Positions 41,335 to 50,708 of a stretch of 56,500 nucleotides of DNA are shown here, piece after piece (within the stretch, counting starts at the first letter, position 1; each line of letters begins with the position of its first letter). A model generated the notes under the pieces. That model was not told the DNA's origin. It did no database searches and was given only the letters and a program-made list of their open reading frames with translations. The position numbers were made by a program, and so were the translations under genes. Location: positions 1 through 56,500 of the forward strand of contig CAXPZW010000050.1 of assembly GCA_964221845.1 (NCBI GenBank). The letters run 5' to 3'. The stretch is from CAXPZW01 sp964221845 (GTDB lineage: Bacteria; Bacteroidota; Bacteroidia; Flavobacteriales_D; Sanyastnellaceae).

Positions 41335-42684
41335 ATGGAACTCGACGCACTCGCCCATTTGATGAACCGCGCAGGCTTTGGCTTGCACCCCGCAGACGTC
41401 CCTCGTTTTGAAGGCAAGTCCACCGGAGAAGCCGTGCGCATGTTGTTTGCCGACGCGCGCAGCATGGAACCGCTCCACTACCTGGCAGATCCCCGCCCGC
41501 AGTCCGGAGATGTCTCCAGCCTCAATGTCCTTAAGATGGCCCTCAAGTCGCGTAAAGACACACGCGACCTGAACCTGGCTTGGCTGGACCACATGGCTGC
41601 TTCCCATGCCGTGTTGCGCGAGAAGATGACTTTGTTTTGGCACAACCACTTTGCCACCGGCTCCCAACTTGCCTACCTGATGCAGGTCCAGAACAACACC
41701 CTGCGCACCCATGCCTTGGGCAACTTCAAAGACTTGCTTCATGCTGTGGCCCGAGACCCGGCCATGATCCTCTGCCTGAACAACCAGCAAAACAAGCGCA
41801 AGGCGCCCAACGAGAATTTTGCCCGCGAGGTCATGGAGCTCTTCACCTTGGGTGAGGGCAACGGCTACACCGAGCGCGACATCAAAGAAGCCGCGCGCGC
41901 CTTTACCGGTTGGCACATCAACGGACGAGGGGATTTTGAACTCAACACCAAGCACCACGACACCGGTTCCAAAACCATCTTTGGCCGCTCGGGTCATTGG
42001 GGTGGGGAAGACGTGGTGGAGTTGCTGCTGGACCAGCGTCAAACCGCACACACCATTGCCGCGAAGTTCTACCGCTTCTTCGTCAACGAAATGCCCGATC
42101 CTGAGATCATCCAGGCCTTGGGCGACCATTTCTACGACTCCGAATACGACATTGCCGACTTGGTGGAGACCGTCTTCACCAGTTCTTGGTTTTACGAGAA
42201 GCGCCACCGCGGAGCCCTGGTCAAATCACCGGCGTACTTGCTTGTGCAAACCAAGCGCTTAAGCGGAATGGAGGTCGATCACAACAAACGTGGCGCGTTG
42301 CTCAAGGCACAGGAGGCGTTGGGCCAGGTGCTCTTCTTTCCCCCCAACGTGGCCGGCTGGCCTGGAGGACGGGCTTGGATCGACAGCGGTACGCTGCTCA
42401 CCCGCATGCGTTTGCCTGGATTGATGTTGGATGCGAGACAGCGCAGTGCAATGCGTGAGGACCGTTCTTTGAAGCGGATGCGGCCGATTTGGGGGAAGAT
42501 TCCGGTAAGCACCAACTGGCGCAAGCTGCAATCCGCTGTACGCAAACAAGGCGGAGAAGTGGTGCTGAATTGCCTGATCACCGCGCCACGTGGAGGCATA
42601 GACCTCTCAGCGCTCAACCCCGAAGGTTCGCCGGTAGCGCTGACCACCACTATCATGGGCTTGCCCGAATTTCAACTCGCTTAA
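41335..42684 (+). CDS. DUF1800 domain protein
   Basis: A 449-residue protein of the DUF1800 family, shown by HLMNRAGFGLHP, EKMTLFWHNHFATG, NENFAREVMELFTLGEGNGYTE and AARAFTGW. It has no visible signal peptide. DUF1800 genes are regularly paired with DUF1501 genes, as here, and the pair is suspected of acting in envelope or polymer metabolism, but no reaction is known. The downstream DUF1501 gene begins ten bases after its stop, so the two form an operon. Confidence 0.93.
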   Translation: MELDALAHLMNRAGFGLHPADVPRFEGKSTGEAVRMLFADARSMEPLHYLADPRPQSGDVSSLNVLKMALKSRKDTRDLNLAWLDHMAASHAVLREKMTLFWHNHFATGSQLAYLMQVQNNTLRTHALGNFKDLLHAVARDPAMILCLNNQQNKRKAPNENFAREVMELFTLGEGNGYTERDIKEAARAFTGWHINGRGDFELNTKHHDTGSKTIFGRSGHWGGEDVVELLLDQRQTAHTIAAKFYRFFVNEMPDPEIIQALGDHFYDSEYDIADLVETVFTSSWFYEKRHRGALVKSPAYLLVQTKRLSGMEVDHNKRGALLKAQEALGQVLFFPPNVAGWPGGRAWIDSGTLLTRMRLPGLMLDARQRSAMREDRSLKRMRPIWGKIPVSTNWRKLQSAVRKQGGEVVLNCLITAPRGGIDLSALNPEGSPVALTTTIMGLPEFQLA

Positions 42685-42694
42685 CTTGCTGCTT

Positions 42695-43900
42695 ATGAAA
42701 CGCCGGACTTTTTTGAAGACTTCCTCTTTGGTGACCGCCTCGGCATTGGTGCCGCGGTTCTTGCAAGGCACCGCAGCGCTGCTGGGCGGCGGAGTGGGTG
42801 GCCACCGCAACTTGGTGGTGGTGCAACTCAGCGGAGGCAACGACGGACTCAACACGGTTGTGCCCATCGGCAACGACATCTACCACAACTTGCGCCCACA
42901 ACTGGGGCTGCAAGGCAGTGAAGTGCTGGGACTCACCGACGAATGGGGCTTCAACGCCAACCTCACCGGACTGCGCGCCTTGTACGACCGTGGATTGGTG
43001 ACCGTGGTGCACGGCGTGGGCTACCCCGAGCCCAACCGGTCGCATTTCCGTTCCATGGACGTGTGGCACACCGGAAGCACGGGCAACGCATACATTTCTT
43101 CAGGTTGGGTGGGGCGTTACTTGGACCACCTCCAACACGCCCAGCCCTACCACGCACTGGAGTCCAGCGAAACCCTGAGCCGCGTGCTCAAGGGCGCCCA
43201 GCAAAGCGGTTTGGCGATTGAAGACCTCGAGCGCTTCCTCAAAGGCGTGAAGGACCCTGCGGTGCAGGCCGTCAGCCAAAGCACCCACCACCACCACGCC
43301 GAGGAGCACCACCACGCGCAAGTCGCCTACCTGCACCAAACCTTGACGCGAACCGTGGACAGCGCGGCTTACCTCAAGGCGCACCGTCCGGTCAAAAACC
43401 CCAACGTGGAATACCCGCAATCCAAGCTCAGCGAGCAATTGCGCGACGTGGCCGGGTTCATCGGCGCAGGGTCAGAAACGAAGGTCTACTACGCCGGTAT
43501 GGGCGGGTTTGACACGCACGCCAACCAGCAAGGAGCCCAGGGTCGCTTGCTGAAACAGCTTGGCGATAGCCTGGAGGCCTTTGTCCGCGACCTGGAATCA
43601 CGAAACCGCCTGAACGATACACTTGTGCTGGTGTTCAGTGAATTTGGTCGACGCGTGAAGCAGAATGCTGGACGCGGTACGGATCACGGCACGGCCAACT
43701 GCGTATTCCTGATTGGCAACCAATTGAAGGTGCCTGGCATGATTGGAACGCCTCCAAGCTTGGCGAATCTCGACAACGGCGATCTCAAATTCACCACCGA
43801 TTACCGCAGCATATACGCAGGCATTCTCCGCGATTGGCTCGGTGCCGATCACGCGCGGATTGTGGACCCTGCGGTACAGGTGCTGCCCATCATCAAGTAA
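42695..43900 (+). CDS. DUF1501 domain protein with Tat signal and His-rich loop
   Basis: A 401-residue exported protein of the DUF1501 family, related to the sulfatase/phosphatase fold. KRRTFLKTSS is a twin-arginine signal. Conserved features are VVVQLSGGNDGLNTVVP, FRSMDVWHTGS, YYAGMGGFDTHANQ and FSEFGRRVKQN..GTDHGT. Around residues 195-210 there is an unusual histidine cluster, THHHHAEEHHHAQ, which could bind metal. I start at the ATG at 42695. The gene partner is DUF1800. Confidence 0.93.
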   Translation: MKRRTFLKTSSLVTASALVPRFLQGTAALLGGGVGGHRNLVVVQLSGGNDGLNTVVPIGNDIYHNLRPQLGLQGSEVLGLTDEWGFNANLTGLRALYDRGLVTVVHGVGYPEPNRSHFRSMDVWHTGSTGNAYISSGWVGRYLDHLQHAQPYHALESSETLSRVLKGAQQSGLAIEDLERFLKGVKDPAVQAVSQSTHHHHAEEHHHAQVAYLHQTLTRTVDSAAYLKAHRPVKNPNVEYPQSKLSEQLRDVAGFIGAGSETKVYYAGMGGFDTHANQQGAQGRLLKQLGDSLEAFVRDLESRNRLNDTLVLVFSEFGRRVKQNAGRGTDHGTANCVFLIGNQLKVPGMIGTPPSLANLDNGDLKFTTDYRSIYAGILRDWLGADHARIVDPAVQVLPIIK

Positions 43901-43908
43901 ACGGAATC

Positions 43909-44487
43909 TCAATTCAAACTCGGGTCCTCAGGAAAGTTGGCAATCAACGACCCTGAGGGCCCTTGTTGTTCCATGACGGTTTTCCAGAGGTCCTCATGGT
44001 GGGTGTCCATGAGGGTGTCGGCGGTGATGTTGGTGATGTACCAGCTCTTTTTACGGATTTCCGCGTCGAGTTGGTTGGGGGACCAGCCCGCGTAGCCCAC
44101 GAAAAACCGGATTTGGTTGGCCTGCACTTCGCCTTTGGTGATTTTGTCCTTGAGGGCGTCAAAATCGCCGCCGAGGTAGACGCCTTCGATCACTTCTACG
44201 CTGTCCTCGAGGTGTGCGCCGAGGGTGTGGAGGTAGTAGAGGTTGGAATTCTTAACCGGGCCACCAATGCTCACGCGGGTGTTGAGGGTGGGCATGTCGT
44301 CCATGACTTGGTCGAGCTCGACGTCGATGTAGTTGTTGAGCACGAAGCCGAAGGTGCCCTCATCGTTGTGCTCGCAGAGCAGGATGACGGTGCGTTTGAA
44401 GTAGGGGTCGTTCAAGAACGGTTCGGCCAAAAGGACGCAGCCTTTGACCGGTTGGGGTTGATTTTCTGGAGTCAGGTTGAGTTTCAT
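43909..44487 (-). CDS. YqgE/AlgH family protein
   Basis: A 192-residue cytoplasmic protein of the YqgE/AlgH family. It shows GCVLLAEPFLNDPYFKRTV, EGTFGFVLNN, VSIGGPV, YYLHTLG and VGYAGWSPNQL, all typical. In pseudomonads AlgH was linked to alginate regulation, but the general function is not known. I use the ATG at 44487; a GTG six bases earlier is possible. It is convergent with the DUF1501 gene. Confidence 0.93.
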   Translation of the reverse strand: MKLNLTPENQPQPVKGCVLLAEPFLNDPYFKRTVILLCEHNDEGTFGFVLNNYIDVELDQVMDDMPTLNTRVSIGGPVKNSNLYYLHTLGAHLEDSVEVIEGVYLGGDFDALKDKITKGEVQANQIRFFVGYAGWSPNQLDAEIRKKSWYITNITADTLMDTHHEDLWKTVMEQQGPSGSLIANFPEDPSLN

Positions 44488-44567
44488 CTGCACACTGCCC
44501 CGCTAGAGGGGCCTTCCTAAAGTTGCTATTTTACGGGCGTTTCGCCATCCCAAACCTGTAAAATTCC

Positions 44568-46394
44568 GTGAACATTTCGAAGAATCTTACCCACGTTCTG
44601 CCGGTGTGTGCTGTGCTTTTGGGCACCGCCCTCTGTGGAAACGCACAGATCGACCAGCTTAAAAAAAGCAGCGACAAGGCCGAACGCCTGATTTACGGCT
44701 CCACCTCGGTGGCACGGCCGGGCAAAATCGAGCGGTTTACAGGCAATACCTCGGCGAGCTACGAGGCGGCCATTGCCTCCTACAAAGCCTTGGCTGCACG
44801 GGATCCTGAGCACACCAAGCTGCACACAGTAGGCCGCACCGATGTGGGGGAGCCCTTGCACGTGTTCATCATTGACCGTGCTGGCAATACCGAACTCAAC
44901 CATACCGGGAACCGGGTCACCTTGCTGATCAACAACGGCATTCACCCTGGGGAGCCTTGTGGTGTTGACGCCAGCATCAAACTCGCCGAGCTGTTGGTGG
45001 CCGACCACCCGAACTTCAAGGACATCTTGGACCATGTACGCGTGGCCATCATCCCGGTATACAACGTGGGCGGCGCGCTCAATCGCGGATGTTGCTCGCG
45101 GGCCAACCAAAACGGCCCTGAGCAATACGGCTTCCGCGGCAACGCCCGCAACCTGGACTTGAACCGGGATTTCATCAAGTCGGATTCGTACAACGCGCGG
45201 GCGTTTCAGGAGTTGTTTACGGCCTTGCGTCCGCACCTGTTCCTGGATACCCACACCAGCAACGGTGCGGATTACCAGTACACCATGACCATGATCACCA
45301 CCCAGCCCGACAAGGCCTCCGAAAAGCTGCGCACCTTCATTCGTGATACGGCCAATCCGGAGGTGTTCAAGCGCATGGAAGCACGCGGGTGGGGCATGAC
45401 GCCATACGTCTACAGCATGGGGCGCACGCCGTTTCAAGGCATCAAGGACTTCATGGAAACCCCGCGTTACAGCACCGGGTATGCCGCGCTGTTCAATGCG
45501 CTGGGCTTTACCTCGGAGACCCACATGTTCAAGCCGTTTGCCGATCGGGTGGAGAGCACCTTTCAGTTTGAATGGGCGCTGCTGGAATGGGCGGCGTCTG
45601 ACCACAAGCGGATTCTGGAAGTGCGTAAAGCCGCAGACAACGACGTCAAAATCCAGCAAACCTTTGCGCTCAACTGGAGCCTGGACACCACTCAATACCG
45701 AGAGATTCCGTTCCGAGGATACCACGTGGACACCCTCAAGAGCGAGGTCACCGGGCAAGACCGCATCAAGTACAACCGCGATGCCCCGCGCAACGAGACC
45801 ATCCGCTACTACGACCACTACAAACCGTCGGTGGAGGTGCAAGCTCCCAAGGCCTACATCATTCCCCAAGCGTGGACAGAAGTGATTGAGTTGCTGCAAC
45901 ACAACGGGGTGAAAATGAACCAGTTGATGGCCAATAGCGAACGTGAAGTCGAAGCCTACCACATCGTGGATTACGACACGCGTACCCGCCCTTACGAGGG
46001 CCACTACCTCCACAGCAACGTGCAGGTAGAAGTGGTGCGTGAGACCATCGCCTTCCGCAAAGGGGATTGGTTGGTGAATGTCAACCAACCCGAAAACCGC
46101 TTCATCGTAGAGACCCTTGAACCGCAAGGGGTGGACTCGTACTTCGCGTGGAACTACTTCGACAGTATCCTGCAGCAAAAAGAGTGGTTCTCGGACTACG
46201 TCTTCGAAGACAAAGCCGCCGAAATGCTGGCCGAAAACCCCGAGCTCAAAGCCGAGTTTGAAGCCGCACGCGCCGCTGATCCCGCCATGGCTGAAAGCGC
46301 CTTCCAACAACTCTACTGGCTCTACCAACACAGCAATTACTACGAACACTCCTTCAACCGGTACCCCGTGTACCGCGTACCCGCAACCCCTTGA
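44568..46394 (+). CDS. M14-family zinc carboxypeptidase-like exported protein
   Basis: A 608-residue protein beginning at GTG, with a signal peptide (LTHVLPVCAVLLGTALCGNAQ). The M14 zinc motif HPGEPCG has His126 and Glu129, and NLDLNRDF with LFLDTHTSNGADYQYT gives the substrate-binding and third-ligand region. Beyond residue 300 come beta-rich parts (YDHYKPSVEVQAPKAYIIP) seen in the Bacteroidota M14 group. It would cut C-terminal residues from peptides or peptidoglycan stems outside the cytoplasm. The SRPBCC gene begins two bases after its stop. Confidence 0.9.
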   Translation: MNISKNLTHVLPVCAVLLGTALCGNAQIDQLKKSSDKAERLIYGSTSVARPGKIERFTGNTSASYEAAIASYKALAARDPEHTKLHTVGRTDVGEPLHVFIIDRAGNTELNHTGNRVTLLINNGIHPGEPCGVDASIKLAELLVADHPNFKDILDHVRVAIIPVYNVGGALNRGCCSRANQNGPEQYGFRGNARNLDLNRDFIKSDSYNARAFQELFTALRPHLFLDTHTSNGADYQYTMTMITTQPDKASEKLRTFIRDTANPEVFKRMEARGWGMTPYVYSMGRTPFQGIKDFMETPRYSTGYAALFNALGFTSETHMFKPFADRVESTFQFEWALLEWAASDHKRILEVRKAADNDVKIQQTFALNWSLDTTQYREIPFRGYHVDTLKSEVTGQDRIKYNRDAPRNETIRYYDHYKPSVEVQAPKAYIIPQAWTEVIELLQHNGVKMNQLMANSEREVEAYHIVDYDTRTRPYEGHYLHSNVQVEVVRETIAFRKGDWLVNVNQPENRFIVETLEPQGVDSYFAWNYFDSILQQKEWFSDYVFEDKAAEMLAENPELKAEFEAARAADPAMAESAFQQLYWLYQHSNYYEHSFNRYPVYRVPATP

Positions 46395-46396
46395 CC

Positions 46397-46828
46397 ATGA
46401 CCATCACGAGCGAAATCACCATCGACAAACCCGTCCAAGCCGTCTGGGATTTTACAGACAATGAACACAACCTGGGCAAGTGGCTCCGAGGCTTACAACG
46501 CTGGGAGCTGGTGTCGGGCGAACGCGGAAAGCCCGGCCAAGTGGCCAACCAGCACTACGAGGAGCGCGGCCGCCAGTTCATCCTCCAAGAGACCATTCTG
46601 GAGATGAACCCACCGCACCACTCCAAGCTCGCCCTGTACCACAAGACCATGGAAAGCGTGATTGACATGCGCTTTGACGATGTGGACGGCAAAACCAAGG
46701 CATCGCTCGTGTGCGACATCCAACTCAAGGGGATCTGGAAAATTTTGGGCCCGCTTTCAAAGAAGACCTTCCAAAAGCGCCAAGACGAAGACTTTGCTCT
46801 CTTGAAGTCTGCAGTGGAGTCCGAGTGA
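46397..46828 (+). CDS. SRPBCC family protein
   Basis: A 143-residue protein of the SRPBCC/polyketide cyclase-like fold. It begins TITSEITIDKPVQAVWDFTDNEHNLGKW, of which DKPVQAVWDF is the usual signature, and ends in a long helix (KRQDEDFALLKSAVE). It would bind a hydrophobic ligand, none being known. The ATG is at 46397, two bases after the M14 gene stop. Confidence 0.86.
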   Translation: MTITSEITIDKPVQAVWDFTDNEHNLGKWLRGLQRWELVSGERGKPGQVANQHYEERGRQFILQETILEMNPPHHSKLALYHKTMESVIDMRFDDVDGKTKASLVCDIQLKGIWKILGPLSKKTFQKRQDEDFALLKSAVESE

Positions 46829-47593
46829 TTACTCGTTGAGCCCCCAGTCGTACTCGAGGTAGGAGAGCTCGGCGTCCGCTGTGAGGGGCGTGTTGGCGTA
46901 GCGGTTGATGAAGGCAACCAAGGTCATGTCGCCCGTGAAATCGCCGTTGAACCACTTGAAGATGCGCGACACTTGCGCTGCGTCTGCCGAAAGGACATTG
47001 CGTGAAGGATCGTTGATGAAGGCCCGTGCTGCTTCCTCGAGCTGCTTGTCCAGCGTGCCCGCCTCGTAGGCCGCATTATGCAGCTTGGGACACGATACCG
47101 AAGCGCAGTTGATCGCAAAGTGAATCCGCGGATCAGCCCAGTCCTTGCGCAAGATGTCGTGTTCGATGTTGTTGAGGTCGTAGGTTTTGCCCTCGATGTG
47201 GATGAAGCGCAGGTCCCACGGGGTGTTGACCTTGTAGATGCTTCCGCCCAATTCCTTGATGCTTTCCACCGGGTAGTTACGCACGATGAGCTGTACCGTG
47301 AAGGCATTGTAAGCATTGATCCAATACGCCTTCTTTTGATTGGAGGTCCAACTGTCGTTGGGGTGGTGGGTGGCGAGTCGGTCCAGGTAAGCGTTGAGCG
47401 CCACGCTGTCTTGCACAAACCCGGCGTAGTTGACCTGGCCTGATTCGGAGACATGCGCATCCAACAACGCTGTCCACGCCTCATGCGCGATGGGCGGAGC
47501 GGAACTCTTGGAGGCGCTGGTCACAGCGGTACACGCCGCAAACACATAGGACACCAAGGCCACCAACAGCAATCTGGAAAACACCGTTCTCAT
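46829..47593 (-). CDS. DUF547 domain lipoprotein
   Basis: A 254-residue protein of the DUF547 family. The N-terminus MRTVFSRLLLVALVSYVFAAC is a lipoprotein signal. KKAYWINAYNAFTVQLIVRNYPV, DLNNIEHDILRKDW, PRIHFAINCASVSCPKL and NAAYEAGTLDKQLEEAA are hallmarks. The function is not established; a thiol-protease-like or papain-related fold with conserved Cys and His has been suggested. It ends directly against the stop of the convergent SRPBCC gene. Confidence 0.92.
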   Translation of the reverse strand: MRTVFSRLLLVALVSYVFAACTAVTSASKSSAPPIAHEAWTALLDAHVSESGQVNYAGFVQDSVALNAYLDRLATHHPNDSWTSNQKKAYWINAYNAFTVQLIVRNYPVESIKELGGSIYKVNTPWDLRFIHIEGKTYDLNNIEHDILRKDWADPRIHFAINCASVSCPKLHNAAYEAGTLDKQLEEAARAFINDPSRNVLSADAAQVSRIFKWFNGDFTGDMTLVAFINRYANTPLTADAELSYLEYDWGLNE

Positions 47594-47672
47594 GCCCCAA
47601 AGAACGGGGATCCTGGTCACGAATCGATCTCAAAACCGGAAGCAACGCAGGCTTGAAGTTTGCCATGTGAAA

Positions 47673-48386
47673 ATGCCCGATACTTGTGAGGTGCGCACCG
47701 CAGTCATCATTCCCACCCTGAACGAAGCCGAACACATCGGTGCCTTGCTGGCACACCTGCAAGCCTCGGAGGCTGCAGCGGAGTGCATCGTGGTTGATGC
47801 CCAAAGTTCGGATGACACAGCTGCCATCGCCCAAGCACATGGCGCACAGGTAGTGAACAGTGCCGTGGCAAGCAGGGCTGTACAAATGAACTTGGGAGCG
47901 GCGCACACCAATGCTGAGCTCCTCTACTTTGTCCATGCCGATACCCGTCCGCCCAAGACTTGGTTCACAGACATCACAAATGCAGCGCAAGCCGGACATG
48001 CGCTCGGAGGGTACCGGTTCAAGTTTAATTCCAAGCGGCCGTTGCTCAAGCTGAACAGCTGGTTCACCCGCTTCAACCTGCTCACCTTCCGGGGAGGCGA
48101 TCAATCATTGTTTGTCAAGCGGGGACTGTGGGACGCGCTCGAAGGGTTCAATCCTGAACTGTGTATCATGGAGGAGTACGACTTGATGCAGCGCGCTAAA
48201 GCCGCAGGAGAGGCCTTTTGCTTGCTCAAGGGCGCTACGCGCGTGAGTGCGCGCAAATACGAGCACAACGGGTACCTGCAGGTGCAGCGGGCCAATTTCG
48301 TGGCCATGCGGGATTACAAGCGGGGATTGGCTTCTGAAGCGATTCGCAGTAATTACTACCGCATGTTGCGCCACCCCAAGGCTTAA
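47673..48386 (+). CDS. Family 2 glycosyltransferase, TIGR04283 type
   Basis: A 237-residue glycosyltransferase of the TIGR04283 family. Features are AVIIPTLNEAEHIGALLAHL, CIVVDAQSSDDT, ASRAVQMNLGA and LYFVHADTRPP with the metal-binding region, then FRGGDQSLFVKR. Some members are annotated for arsenosugar synthesis, but the acceptor is usually unknown. I start at the ATG at 47673, leaving out 27 upstream codons that run into the DUF547 promoter region. It overlaps the following minus-strand gene end by four bases. Confidence 0.9.
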   Translation: MPDTCEVRTAVIIPTLNEAEHIGALLAHLQASEAAAECIVVDAQSSDDTAAIAQAHGAQVVNSAVASRAVQMNLGAAHTNAELLYFVHADTRPPKTWFTDITNAAQAGHALGGYRFKFNSKRPLLKLNSWFTRFNLLTFRGGDQSLFVKRGLWDALEGFNPELCIMEEYDLMQRAKAAGEAFCLLKGATRVSARKYEHNGYLQVQRANFVAMRDYKRGLASEAIRSNYYRMLRHPKA

Positions 48387-49099
48387 GCGGCTTGGAGCAA
48401 CTGTTGGAGCAAGAGTCGTTTGCTCACAGGAAGGTAGGTCTCTACCAAGGGGAATTTCAAATCGGTTTGCACACGGAAGCACGCCGGATTAGGCAATTCG
48501 GGATGCTCGGCAATCAGGCGGTGTTTGATGGCCTCAAAGGTAACCTCCAAAGTCTTGCGCTGGCGGCCGATGAAATCGGTTTGCAGGGTGCTGTATTTGC
48601 CGTCGGAACGCGTCACACGGCTGAGTTTGTAGCGGTAAATACTTACGTCTTTGGCGTGGCCGTCGTGCAAGAGTACATAGCCTTCCAGCTTGTACAAGGG
48701 GGAAATGCCCACAGGTTCGATATGCAGATGGGCTTCCACAAAGTCATAGATGGATTTGCCTTCGTGCAGGACGTGCTCAAACGCGGGAATGGCCGCATCC
48801 ACGATCTCGCGGATCTGTCGCAGCTCCGGGCTGTCGTTGAGCAGAGGAATGGTGTCCAGGCGCTGTTCTTCCACATTCACTCCGGTGATTTGCTGAGGGA
48901 ACACGGCTTGCATGGCGTCGTGGCTCTGGCGAAAGCGCAGCAATTGCTCGTGGTGCGCGATGACTTCGGCCAGTTTGGGGTACAACTTGTTTGCACGAAA
49001 CGCCAGGCCTACGGTTTGCAGGTAGGCCAACATGATGTAGCGCTTGTACTCGGGGTCGAGCATGCCATCGGTGATCCAGGTTTTTGCGAGTTGTTCCAT
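48383..49099 (-). CDS. Protein of unknown function
   Basis: A 238-residue soluble protein that I cannot assign. The first 100 residues are helical (KRYIMLAYLQTVGLAFRANKLYPKLAEVIAHHEQLL in outline), the second half alternates beta strands with hydrophobic residues (SPLYKLEGYVLLHDGH, KDVSIYRYKLSRVT) and it ends in a helix (SKRLLLQQLLQAA). There is no signal peptide or catalytic motif. It could be a lineage-specific Bacteroidota protein. The stop overlaps the stop of the glycosyltransferase gene. Confidence 0.75.
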   Translation of the reverse strand: MEQLAKTWITDGMLDPEYKRYIMLAYLQTVGLAFRANKLYPKLAEVIAHHEQLLRFRQSHDAMQAVFPQQITGVNVEEQRLDTIPLLNDSPELRQIREIVDAAIPAFEHVLHEGKSIYDFVEAHLHIEPVGISPLYKLEGYVLLHDGHAKDVSIYRYKLSRVTRSDGKYSTLQTDFIGRQRKTLEVTFEAIKHRLIAEHPELPNPACFRVQTDLKFPLVETYLPVSKRLLLQQLLQAA

Positions 49100-49229
49100 C
49101 CTTCTTCACTTCCAACGCAGAAACCGGGCCACAGGTTCCGCGTTCTTTCCTCTCAAGATAACGTACCAGAGAACGGCTGTCGCGCACCTAAGCTGCGGTT
49201 TACACATCAGAATTGTGGGAGCAGCCGTG

Positions 49230-50216
49230 TCAGGGAAGGGCAGGAGTGGCGTTCCAGTCGCGGATTTGGTCGGCGAGTCGTGCCCACAAGGCCTCGTGCC
49301 CAACGTCAAACAACACTTCATGCCGCGCGCCGGGCTGCACCAGAAAGTCAAACCGTTCGAACCACTGTTCCAACTTGGTCATGGACTTGAGGAAGCCCTT
49401 TTGTTCGCCCACGACAGGATCGTCGCTTCCCGCAACAGCAAACACGGGCAACTGCCGGGAGCTGGGCAACCACTGCTTGGTGTCGTGGGCGTTCTGCAGC
49501 ACGTCCATCAGCAATTTGAAAAACGAGACCGTTGCCGGAATGCCACGCATGGGGTCATGCACGTACGCATCCACGTGCGCATCGTCCGAACTGATCCAGT
49601 CAAAGTCGGTGCGGTTGGGACGGAACTTGCGGTTGTACATCCCAAACGAGAGCTTCAAGTGCAGCTTGGCGGTGCTGCGGGCGCCCCAAATGCCTTGTTG
49701 CCCGCCTGCAAGCCCTTGCCCCAGCGCAGTGAGCACGGGGTTGTACTCCGGAAAGGCGCTCAAAAGCAGTCCGTTGGCAACTTCGGGATCACGTTGCACC
49801 ACATTGCAGGCCAACAACGACCCGAAGCTGTGCCCGAGCAAGTAGACCGGCAGTCCAGGGTGCGCTTCCCGCATAGCGCCCACAAGCTGACGCACATCTT
49901 CGACCACCAACCGCTTACCATCTCCTTCGCTTACCATCATGGGTGTGTCTGAAGGGGTCAGCGTTTTGCCGTGTCCACGCTGGTCATGCGCCCACACTTG
50001 GATGCCTTGTTGGTTGAAGTAGGCGGCCAGAGAAGCATAACAGCCGCCGTGCTCGGCCATACCGTGTATGATCAGGACTTGGGCCCAAGGTGCGGGCACT
50101 TCCCAACGGTGCAGGTGCAAGGCGGTTCCATCGGGTAGGGGGAAGGGGGAGTTGGACACGGAGATTTTTCGTGGGAAGTAAGGAAAACCGCATTTTTGCG
50201 CCAAATTTTCATCCAT
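49230..50216 (-). CDS. Alpha/beta hydrolase, monoacylglycerol lipase-like
   Basis: A 328-residue serine hydrolase of the lysophospholipase/monoacylglycerol lipase type. It has VLIIHGMAEHGGCYASLA, AHDQRGHGKT, the nucleophile in LLGHSFGSLLA, AGSDDPVVG for the acid and GARHEVLFD for the histidine. The ATG at 50216 shares bases with the divergent cyclophilin ATG (CATG), which leaves no promoter room. A GTG at 50158 is an alternative and would keep the catalytic fold. Confidence 0.88.
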   Translation of the reverse strand: MDENLAQKCGFPYFPRKISVSNSPFPLPDGTALHLHRWEVPAPWAQVLIIHGMAEHGGCYASLAAYFNQQGIQVWAHDQRGHGKTLTPSDTPMMVSEGDGKRLVVEDVRQLVGAMREAHPGLPVYLLGHSFGSLLACNVVQRDPEVANGLLLSAFPEYNPVLTALGQGLAGGQQGIWGARSTAKLHLKLSFGMYNRKFRPNRTDFDWISSDDAHVDAYVHDPMRGIPATVSFFKLLMDVLQNAHDTKQWLPSSRQLPVFAVAGSDDPVVGEQKGFLKSMTKLEQWFERFDFLVQPGARHEVLFDVGHEALWARLADQIRDWNATPALP

Positions 50217-50649
50217 GCACGCAATCATTTCCACCGAAAAGGGAGACCTAAAAGTCGAGTTCTACCAGAACGACGCTCCCAATACCGTAGCAAACTTTGT
50301 CAAACTGTCGAAAGAAGGCTTCTACGACGGACTGACCTTTCACCGAGTGATTCCTGACTTTGTGGTCCAAGGCGGTTGCCCCAACGGCACCGGCGCTGGC
50401 GGCCCAGGCTACAGCATCGATTGCGAGCTGAACGGCGACAACCAGTTCCACGACCGCGGTGTGCTGTCGATGGCCCACGCGGGTCGCAACACCGGTGGTT
50501 CGCAGTTCTTCATCTGCCACTCACGCACCAACACCGCTCACTTGGACCGCAACCACACCTGCTTTGGCAAGGTGGTGGACGGCGTCGATGTGATTGACGA
50601 CATCCGCGGAGGCGACAAGATGTTGAAGGTGACTGTGGTGGAGGACTAA
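50215..50649 (+). CDS. Peptidyl-prolyl cis-trans isomerase, cyclophilin type
   Basis: A 144-residue cytoplasmic cyclophilin. It shows FHRVIPDFVVQGG, GTGAGGPGYSID, GVLSMAHAGRNTGGSQFFICH and HTCFGKVVDGVDVID, so the catalytic Arg and the cyclosporin pocket region are there. There is no signal peptide, unlike periplasmic forms. CATTTTTG, one base off the -7 consensus, lies about 20 bases upstream. It ends at a strong terminator and stands alone. Confidence 0.95.
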   Translation: MHAIISTEKGDLKVEFYQNDAPNTVANFVKLSKEGFYDGLTFHRVIPDFVVQGGCPNGTGAGGPGYSIDCELNGDNQFHDRGVLSMAHAGRNTGGSQFFICHSRTNTAHLDRNHTCFGKVVDGVDVIDDIRGGDKMLKVTVVED

Positions 50650-50673
50650 GGTTTCCTTGCCTCAAACGCATTT

Positions 50674-50708
50674 AAAAGGCCTGTGCTCTTTGAGCAGAGG
50701 CCTTTTTT
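50674..50708 (+). terminator. Terminator after the cyclophilin gene
   Basis: AAAAGGCCTGTGCTC at 50674-50688 pairs with GAGCAGAGGCCTTTT at 50692-50706 (14 of 15 positions), loop TTT, then T residues. Confidence 0.9.

Noticed and set aside
44526..46349. Minus-strand frame of about 600 codons opposite the M14 peptidase gene
   Set aside because: The plus strand has the zinc motif and a signal peptide; the minus-strand product has no recognisable motif and mirrors the codon pattern of the real gene.
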